Below are positions 42,585-48,887 of a stretch of 48,887 bases of DNA, one piece after another. A model generated the notes under the pieces. It had not been told where the DNA came from, did not search any database, and saw only the letters and a program-made list of their open reading frames with translations. The translations under genes were made by a program, and so were the position numbers. Source of the stretch: an uncultured bacterium (GTDB taxonomy: Bacteria > Cyanobacteriota > Vampirovibrionia > Gastranaerophilales > Gastranaerophilaceae); contig CAMPBE010000007.1 in NCBI GenBank assembly GCA_946636615.1, positions 1 to 48,887 of the forward strand, given 5' to 3'. How positions within the stretch are numbered: position 1 is the stretch's first letter; every line of letters begins with the position of its first letter.

Positions 42585-43383
42585 GTTTTCCACCCTTTAC
42601 AACATATAAATCCGAATAAAATTCATCTTGTTCCAAATCATAATCAGTATCCGCTGTCAAAAACAAAAGAGCAATATATGCCGAAATTTTATCCATTCCC
42701 AATAGTGTTAATTCATTCAACTCAATTTTATCATTTTTCTCAAAAATCTGAGATAAATTTTCTTTTAAAGTTGCGACACAAGTTTCAATATACTCTTCAT
42801 GCGCAAGATTAACAATATCGTCCGGTGTCAATCTGGAATAAGACTGAACTCGGCGCCTAGCCCTTTCTTGTCTGTTTTTAAGAGTTTCATTTCGGTCTAA
42901 TTTTTCATAGAATTGCAACTGCCTAATCAAATCTTGCAACGTGACAACCCTATTATGATTCAGTCGAACACTCGTACGTCTTTGTAATACTTCATCAATA
43001 GAAATTACATTATTTGTCGGGACATAATCATCTTCAGGATATTCTACAATAAATCCGTCATCATCATATTGAACATTGTCATCCTGTGACTCAAACTGAT
43101 TTATATCAATACCTTCTAATATATTTGATTTTAATTTCAAAAGAATAGCTGCAAATAAAAATGTTCTACCTGTAACTCTTAGATTTTGAGATTTCATATC
43201 AACCATATGAGCAAGATATTTATCAGTAACATCAACAATGTCAATATTCCAAGGATCAATTTTTCCGGCTTTTGCCATATCAACAAGAATACCAATACCC
43301 TCACTCTTTTGCTGTTTGCCGTCACTTAGCAAACCTAAATCGGGTAAATCTAAATTATAATTTATTGCTTGTGATGTCGTCAT
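42565..43383 (-). CDS. scpA: Segregation and condensation protein A (kleisin)
   Basis: Kleisin that bridges the two SMC heads. The 272 residues show the N-terminal domain GKIDPWNIDIVDVTDKYL, the marker of ScpA, then TGRTFLFAAILLKLKSNIL, an acidic middle loop and a C-terminal winged helix that binds the SMC head. It follows smc by three bases and overlaps scpB. The smc-scpA-scpB order is unusually tight and gives co-production of the complex. Confidence 0.95.
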   Translation of the reverse strand: MTTSQAINYNLDLPDLGLLSDGKQQKSEGIGILVDMAKAGKIDPWNIDIVDVTDKYLAHMVDMKSQNLRVTGRTFLFAAILLKLKSNILEGIDINQFESQDDNVQYDDDGFIVEYPEDDYVPTNNVISIDEVLQRRTSVRLNHNRVVTLQDLIRQLQFYEKLDRNETLKNRQERARRRVQSYSRLTPDDIVNLAHEEYIETCVATLKENLSQIFEKNDKIELNELTLLGMDKISAYIALLFLTADTDYDLEQDEFYSDLYVVKGGKHDYKSA

Positions 43384-43386
43384 ATC

Positions 43387-46300
43387 CTATTCTTCGTCCC
43401 TTAATTTTATACCGGTTACTTTTGTAATACCTTTTTCCTTTTGAGTTACACCAAGAGTTCTATTAGCTGATTCTATCATAGGACGCCTGTGACTAACTAC
43501 TATAAATTGCGTATCTTTTGATTGATTTTGCACCATTTGGGCGATACGTTCAACATTCATTGTATCTAAACTTGCATCTACTTCATCAAACGCATAGAAA
43601 GGCGATGGCATATATCTTTGAATGGCAAATACAAAAGCAAGTGCTGTCAGAGATTTTTCACCACCTGATAAACTACCTAGACGCTGATGTTTTTTGTCTC
43701 TTATGCTTACTTTCATATCTAAACCACCTGATAGAGGATCTTCTGGCACTTCAAGTACAAGCTCACCTTCACCTTCAGACAGACTATGGAACACTTCTTT
43801 AAAGTTTTCATTTATGTGATTATATGTTTTCATGAATGTTTCTTTTTTAAGTTGTTCATATCCTTTCATTCTGTCAAGAATTTCTTTTCGCTCTTTTGAT
43901 AAAGTCTCTATTTGTTCTTTTAATTCTGATTGACGAGCCAGCACTTCATCATATGTAGTCAAAGCACGCATATTAACATCACCAAGTTCTTCCATGCGTT
44001 TTTCGAGTCTTTGAATTTTTGATGTAATTTCTTCAATTGAAATAGTCACAGGTTCAAGCTTATTTATCTCAACACCGGCTTCTTCAAGTTCTTTTGTAGC
44101 ACTTTCAAGTTGAGGTTCTAGTTCTCTCCTGCGAGCTTTAAATGATTCTATTTGTTCTGCGATACGTTCAATATCAGCGACTCTGATGTGTTTTTGTTTT
44201 TCCATCTCAATAAGCTCTGCATTGATATCGTCTCGTTCTTTTAACAACTTTCCTAATTTTTCTTCTATAACAGCTATTTGTTCATGAAGTTCTTCCATCT
44301 TTTTGTTAAGATCAACAATTTCATTTTTATATCTTGTCTTATCTTCTTCAAGTTTTACATTGTTGTGTTCTATATTTGTAATTTCTTCTTGCTTTGTTTC
44401 AATAAGATTTTGGTGGAAAGAAATCTGACGATTCAACTCATTCTTATCATTATCGGCAGTCATCAATCTTGTCTGAAGTCTTTTTATTTCTGCTTCTACA
44501 CCTTCAGTTTTTTCTTTCAGATCTTTTAAGTCCTTGTCATTTATAAGCTTTTCAACCTCATCTATTTGTTCTTGACAAACAGACATATCATCATAAATTT
44601 TTACGTTTTTTTCTTCTAATTTATCAAGTTTTCTATTTAACTCAACAATTTTAGGCTCAGTGGCTTTTACAAAATCTTCTTTTTCTTTCAATATGTTTTC
44701 ACTATTTTCATAATTTCGATTCATATTATCTAATTCAATTTTCGATTTTGAAAATTCACTCATTGAATCAGAATATTTTGTTCTTACATCGTCCAATTTT
44801 TGTTCAAGAGAATTCTTTTTGCTTTCTAACTCTCCTAATTGTTTTTCCATATTTTTTAGGCGATCTTTATATTTATTTAGTTCTTCATCATCATTTTGAC
44901 TAAAACTTAACCCCGTCCTAAGTCTTGTTCCACCTGTCATTGAACCTGATTTTTCAAGGAGTTCTCCCTGGAGGGTTACCATTCTATATTTGCCTATAAG
45001 TTTTTTAGCACATTCTATATCTTCAACGACTATAGTGTCGCCTACCGCATAAAAGAAAGCATCAATATATTCATCATCAAAATCAACCAAATTTATTGCA
45101 TAATCAACAACACCTTTATCTTTTGGCAACTGTAATTTTGATGGAGCTTTTTTAATTTTGTTTAACGGAATAAACGTTGCTCTACCTGCATTTGAAGATT
45201 TAAGCATCTCTATAGCAACTGACGCTACATGTTCATCATCAACTACAACATGCGCCATTCTTCCACCAAATGCAACTTCCATAGCTACAGCATATTCTTT
45301 ATCAACAGTTCCCAACTGAGCCAAAGGAGCATGAATGCCTCTTAGCTTTGCACCCATTATAGTATCAATTGCTCTGCCAAAATTTGCATCTTCAATGGCT
45401 TGTTTTTTAGCTTCCATTGTTGAAATTTTTCTGTAAGCCATTTGTATATTATAATTTAAGTCATTTATTTCATTTTTGGTTGTATCCAAATCATGCAAAG
45501 CATTCTGCTGAATAATTTTAAAATCACCCATCTCTTTTTGGAGCTGATCAACCATACTTTTTTTCAAATCTTGATTAGAAGCAAAGTTAGCTTTCATATC
45601 TTTTAACTCTTGAAGTTTTTGCTTTGCTTCTGCCAAATCTTTTTGAAGATTTTTTAATTCATTTTCAAGAGGAAGCTTAGCTTGAATCAACCTTGTTTCT
45701 TCATCTTTTAATTCTTCCAAATGTTTTCTCAAATTGTTACGTTTTTCGATATGCTGATCTGCAGTAGCATTTAATCCCGTCATATCTTCAAGAATCTTTT
45801 TAAGTTCAGCCTCTCTAGTTTTTAGATTTTCTTTTATTCCTGCAATTTCATCATCTTTTAATTTAATTTTCAAATTAAAATCTTCAATCTTATTTTTAAA
45901 GCCTTCAATACCGTTTTTAGCATTTTCAATAGAACGTAAGCCATCATGAATTTGCTTATCGGCATAATTAGATGCGTTATTTTTTCTGTCAATTTCACCT
46001 TTTATTGTTTCTTCTTGTTTTTTTAACTCAATCTGTTGAGCTTCACCTTTTTCTTTTACGAGTTCCGAAACTTCTTGATACTTTTGTTTTACAAGATTCA
46101 ATCTTTCATCTAAATCTTTATTTTTAATTTCTTCTTCTTTTTTCTTTTTTGTAAACTCTAAAATATTTTCATGCGCTTGTTCCAAATTTCTTTTAATATC
46201 AAAAAACCTAACTTTATTAATTTGACTTTCAAGCCCTTGTTTTTCGTCCCTTAGTTTTTGATATTTAAGCGCAACTTCTCTTTCTTCTTTTAACTGTTCC

Positions 46301-46887
46301 AACCTGTTATCAACTTCATTCAAAATTACAGTAGATTTTTCAACCCTTTGTTCAACAGTTTCAAGTTCTGTTGTAGCTTGTTCTATACGTCTGTCAAAAT
46401 CAGCGATACCTGCAATTTCATCAATAATTTTACGTCTGTTTTTAGGTGAACAATTTGTAATTCCCATAACATCACCTTGCATCATGACGTTATAACTGTT
46501 TGGAGTAACATTATATTTTTCTAAAATAGCATGAACATTTGTTAATGTTGTCACACTGTCATTAACATAATATGTACTTGCATAACCTTGATTTGTTTTT
46601 CGGATTTTTCTGCCAATTGTTAAATCTTCGCCATTTTCTACCTCACCAAAAGTAACCTTTACAAAAGCTTCGTTTCTTTTGGTATACGTAGAAATAAAAT
46701 GTGACAGATTTTCAGCACGGAGTTCACTCGCGTTTGCAAGTCCCAAAGCAAAAAGAACACTATCTATAATATTACTTTTACCGGAGCCATTAGGGCCTGA
46801 AACAGTAGTAAACCCTTTCAAAAGGGGTATTTCCGATTTGTTCGCAAATGATTTAAAATTGTCTATTTCTAATTGTTTTATGTACAT
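43387..46887 (-). CDS. smc: Chromosome segregation ATPase SMC
   Basis: Condensin ATPase that compacts and helps segregate the chromosome. The 1166 residues have Walker A GPNGSGKSNI near the N terminus, a long coiled coil, a hinge around residues 500-670 and a second coiled coil. The C-terminal head carries the signature LSGGEKSLTALAF and Walker B AFDEVDASLD. Length is standard. A promoter TTGACA/TCTAAT lies upstream with only ten bases to the ATG and no ribosome-binding site. It is the first gene of the smc-scpA-scpB-protease unit. Confidence 0.97.
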   Translation of the reverse strand: MYIKQLEIDNFKSFANKSEIPLLKGFTTVSGPNGSGKSNIIDSVLFALGLANASELRAENLSHFISTYTKRNEAFVKVTFGEVENGEDLTIGRKIRKTNQGYASTYYVNDSVTTLTNVHAILEKYNVTPNSYNVMMQGDVMGITNCSPKNRRKIIDEIAGIADFDRRIEQATTELETVEQRVEKSTVILNEVDNRLEQLKEEREVALKYQKLRDEKQGLESQINKVRFFDIKRNLEQAHENILEFTKKKKEEEIKNKDLDERLNLVKQKYQEVSELVKEKGEAQQIELKKQEETIKGEIDRKNNASNYADKQIHDGLRSIENAKNGIEGFKNKIEDFNLKIKLKDDEIAGIKENLKTREAELKKILEDMTGLNATADQHIEKRNNLRKHLEELKDEETRLIQAKLPLENELKNLQKDLAEAKQKLQELKDMKANFASNQDLKKSMVDQLQKEMGDFKIIQQNALHDLDTTKNEINDLNYNIQMAYRKISTMEAKKQAIEDANFGRAIDTIMGAKLRGIHAPLAQLGTVDKEYAVAMEVAFGGRMAHVVVDDEHVASVAIEMLKSSNAGRATFIPLNKIKKAPSKLQLPKDKGVVDYAINLVDFDDEYIDAFFYAVGDTIVVEDIECAKKLIGKYRMVTLQGELLEKSGSMTGGTRLRTGLSFSQNDDEELNKYKDRLKNMEKQLGELESKKNSLEQKLDDVRTKYSDSMSEFSKSKIELDNMNRNYENSENILKEKEDFVKATEPKIVELNRKLDKLEEKNVKIYDDMSVCQEQIDEVEKLINDKDLKDLKEKTEGVEAEIKRLQTRLMTADNDKNELNRQISFHQNLIETKQEEITNIEHNNVKLEEDKTRYKNEIVDLNKKMEELHEQIAVIEEKLGKLLKERDDINAELIEMEKQKHIRVADIERIAEQIESFKARRRELEPQLESATKELEEAGVEINKLEPVTISIEEITSKIQRLEKRMEELGDVNMRALTTYDEVLARQSELKEQIETLSKERKEILDRMKGYEQLKKETFMKTYNHINENFKEVFHSLSEGEGELVLEVPEDPLSGGLDMKVSIRDKKHQRLGSLSGGEKSLTALAFVFAIQRYMPSPFYAFDEVDASLDTMNVERIAQMVQNQSKDTQFIVVSHRRPMIESANRTLGVTQKEKGITKVTGIKLRDEE

Positions 46888-46897
46888 AACTATTCTA

Positions 46898-46926
46898 ATT
46901 AGACACTATATTTGAATTTATGTCAA
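46898..46926 (-). promoter_or_regulatory. Promoter of the smc operon
   Basis: Minus-strand TTGACA (46926-46921), 17-base spacer, TCTAAT (46903-46898), then ten bases to the ATG. It lies back to back with the promoter of the 46984 gene. Confidence 0.6.
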
Positions 46927-46948
46927 AATTATAAATAAATCTTTACGT

Positions 46949-46977
46949 TTGCTATTTAACTAAAATAATGATAAAAT
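46949..46977 (+). promoter_or_regulatory. Promoter of the 46984 gene, leaderless type
   Basis: TTGCTA (46949-46954), 17-base spacer, TAAAAT (46972-46977), then six bases to the ATG at 46984. The -35 hexamer is the same as that of the 18116 gene. Confidence 0.55.
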
Positions 46978-46983
46978 TAGCTT

Positions 46984-48864
46984 ATGCAAAATTTTAAAAT
47001 TGAAAATGACAAAGAAAGAGCTTTTTACGCTCAAGATTTTTCTCCAATAAAAGAGCTTTTAAAAAGAATAAGAATTTCTATCTCAACTGAAAAGCATTTA
47101 GATATAAGTGATTTGAATTTTTCGGATATAGTTGATTTTAAACCAAATGAAACATTGGTTTATATTACATTATTTCAGTCCGGTCAAAAAAGCATCCGCT
47201 ACGGAAGTAAACGCAAAGACTTTCAAACAACATTAAATCGTGATATCGAAATGCTTAGAAAAAATAAGAATTTTCATAATTTTAATATAAACGATAACAA
47301 ATCTTGCAGAATAATGTTGGAATACGTTTGTTCAAGACATCTGATAAAACGAAGCGAATTAAATTCAACAAGATTTGATAAAAGCAGATTTGAAATAGGA
47401 ATTGATGGACTTGAATTAAGAAAAGACGGAATCTCATATTACTATATGCCAACAGATGCTATCACTTTAAGTCATATGGGACTAAAATCAGCTTTACAGA
47501 CATTAGTAAAAAAAACTCCAATAGGCAAATTAACTAACAGCAAATCAGAAAGATTAGAAATATTAAAAAATTCCCCGGATTATGAATACTATTTATTCAG
47601 GACAAGAGCTTTTATAACATATAAAGATGACGTACTACCATTGTACAGAGGGAATATTCGCTATACAGAATTTGATTATGACGTTTTGTACAAGCAAGTA
47701 ATAAAATCTGTTGATTGGTGCCTTGCTAATATGTACGAAGATGGAAGATTTTTATATTATTATGATTGCTGTGAAGATAATTACAAAGATCACGAACATC
47801 CTGACAGACCAATAGACAATCTTTATTATAACGATTTACGCCATTGCGGAGGAATTATAGCCTGCCTTAGAGCTTTTCAACTTACCGATGACGGGAAATA
47901 CATTATTGCAGCAAAAAAAGCTCTTGAATGGAGTATATCAATCACAAAATCTCATAATACTAAATGGGGTACAGGTTATTATGCTTTTTATAACAACAAA
48001 TCAAAACTAGGAGGAACCGGTGTATTGCTCGTTGCTATGATGCAATACAGAAATATCACAGGTGATAAATCTTATGATGAATATATAAAAGGATATACTC
48101 GCCATATTATGAGTAGAGTGTACACAAACGGAGAAATTTTAGGATATTATATTCATCCGAAATTCCAAAACGGCCAACCGTTGGAAGTAATGAATGATGA
48201 AGAAAGAAAAGCTACATTTTCGTTTTATTACCCGGGAGAAGCTCTTTTGGGTGTAGCTCTTTTTGCTAACAATTTTAAAGATGATCCTGAATTAGCGTCT
48301 GAAGCACGTAGAGTAGGTGAAATTGCACTTGATTGGCTTGTAGAAGAAAGACCAAAAGTTTATGCTGATTTATTTACAGCATTGCCATCTGACGCTTGGT
48401 TAATGCAAGCTATTGAAGAATGGGCGAAAGATGAGCATTTTAGAAAACAAAGTTATTTCAATTTTGTTTTTACAGATGCAAATACTATGATGGAAAAAAC
48501 TTATCAAAAAGATGACTCTCCATATATAGATTTTGACGGTGGCTATTATTATGACTACGGTGATCACTATTATCCTGACGGAGCAAGATCTGAAGGATTG
48601 GTTGCCGCATACTATTTGGCAAAATTTTTAGGCAAAAAGGATTTGGAAGAAAAGTTATTGAAAGCTTGCAAACACGTCGCTATGTGCCAATTCCATCTGT
48701 TTAACTCAGAAGAAAATAATTATTCACATAAAAACCCAGAGCGTTCTCTAAATTCTATTCGTTTTAAAGCGACTCGTCAATGGGTTAGAGTTGATTCAAT
48801 TCAGCACGTATCCTGCTTCTTTGCAAGACTGTTTATGGCAGAAAATGATTTTCCTAAAAAATAA
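46984..48864 (+). CDS. Large protein with possible AMMECR1-like N-terminal and alpha-barrel C-terminal domains
   Basis: The 626 residues have two parts. Residues about 20-180 end with an E-x-G-x-x-G-L pattern (EIGIDGLELRKDG) that recalls AMMECR1 domains, though the family's central RGCIG motif is not clear. Residues about 215-620 look like a six-hairpin (alpha/alpha) barrel as in sugar-active enzymes or epimerases. Evidence for this is repeated helix pairs with Gly/Trp/Tyr-rich loops (WGTGYYAFYNN, FYYPGEALLGVALF, LPSDAWLMQAIEEW, YYDYGDHYYPDG). No signal peptide is present, so it is probably cytoplasmic. Neither domain is assigned with certainty and the substrate is unknown. It begins at a leaderless-type promoter divergent from smc. 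Confidence 0.7.
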   Translation: MQNFKIENDKERAFYAQDFSPIKELLKRIRISISTEKHLDISDLNFSDIVDFKPNETLVYITLFQSGQKSIRYGSKRKDFQTTLNRDIEMLRKNKNFHNFNINDNKSCRIMLEYVCSRHLIKRSELNSTRFDKSRFEIGIDGLELRKDGISYYYMPTDAITLSHMGLKSALQTLVKKTPIGKLTNSKSERLEILKNSPDYEYYLFRTRAFITYKDDVLPLYRGNIRYTEFDYDVLYKQVIKSVDWCLANMYEDGRFLYYYDCCEDNYKDHEHPDRPIDNLYYNDLRHCGGIIACLRAFQLTDDGKYIIAAKKALEWSISITKSHNTKWGTGYYAFYNNKSKLGGTGVLLVAMMQYRNITGDKSYDEYIKGYTRHIMSRVYTNGEILGYYIHPKFQNGQPLEVMNDEERKATFSFYYPGEALLGVALFANNFKDDPELASEARRVGEIALDWLVEERPKVYADLFTALPSDAWLMQAIEEWAKDEHFRKQSYFNFVFTDANTMMEKTYQKDDSPYIDFDGGYYYDYGDHYYPDGARSEGLVAAYYLAKFLGKKDLEEKLLKACKHVAMCQFHLFNSEENNYSHKNPERSLNSIRFKATRQWVRVDSIQHVSCFFARLFMAENDFPKK

Positions 48865-48887
48865 ATAGTATTATTATTCTTTAGCTC

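Noticed and set aside
1-48887. tRNA, rRNA, CRISPR array, insertion sequence, prophage or defence island
   Set aside because: No tRNA-like cloverleaf, spaced direct repeats, transposase, integrase, phage or nuclease genes were seen; genes are mostly housekeeping with even composition.

Overview
The window is strongly AT-rich, gene-dense chromosomal DNA with about 40 protein genes, no rRNA or tRNA, no insertion sequence, no prophage and no CRISPR array. The gene set suggests a diderm bacterium of the non-photosynthetic cyanobacterial lineage (Vampirovibrionia/Melainabacteria, most like gut Gastranaerophilales). The pointers are a Ski2/Mtr4-type DEVH helicase, an S-layer-homology envelope protein, an AsmA-like protein, full-length three-domain NifU with NifS, a short NAD-type isocitrate dehydrogenase, no photosynthesis genes, and an acyl-CoA dehydratase-type iron-sulfur protein typical of anaerobes. 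This placement is an inference from content, not a phylogeny.

Layout. 1-4869: a truncated YjbQ gene coupled to an amidohydrolase-fold protein that has lost its metal ligands, then obg, tsaD and gshB. 5044-13755: an unknown Lys/Ala-rich protein with hydrophobic ends, a UPF0173 hydrolase, ribD, dnaX, an LD-carboxypeptidase, nifU-nifS and a secreted protein with a new-looking internal repeat. 13758-19640: helicase, a small protein, serS, an intergenic palindromic repeat, a small protein started by GTG, NAD-isocitrate dehydrogenase and an overlapping Cys-rich protein. 19772-25049 is the most lineage-specific part: two adjacent paralogous membrane-inserting proteins, a small coiled-coil protein, a uridine-kinase-like enzyme, a secreted CxxC protein and the SLH protein. 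25166-33704 (minus) reads as one long operon: sigma factor, gcvPB, HgdB-like protein, membrane protein, miaA, asmA-like. 33844-38149: tandem universal stress protein, radical-SAM DUF512 protein coupled to a PadR regulator, and a glycosyltransferase with a Cys-rich tail. 38100-46887 (minus) is smc-scpA-scpB followed by a membrane-anchored matrixin-like protease with TPRs, a COG2509 flavoprotein and folC. 46984-48864 is a possible AMMECR1-like/alpha-barrel protein.

The most general observation is regulatory. At least eight genes have a -10-like hexamer exactly six bases before the start codon and no ribosome-binding site, which predicts leaderless mRNAs. Other genes, including those for envelope and lineage-specific proteins, have clear GGAG-type sites. 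Convergent neighbours are packed unusually tightly, at 0-2 bp apart or overlapping. No stretch over 300 bp lacks a gene; the longest, 17850-18115, holds the palindromic repeat and a promoter. The best candidates for undescribed biology are the paralogous pair at 19772-21984, the metal-less amidohydrolase, the protease inside the condensin operon, and the sigma factor coupled to gcvPB.
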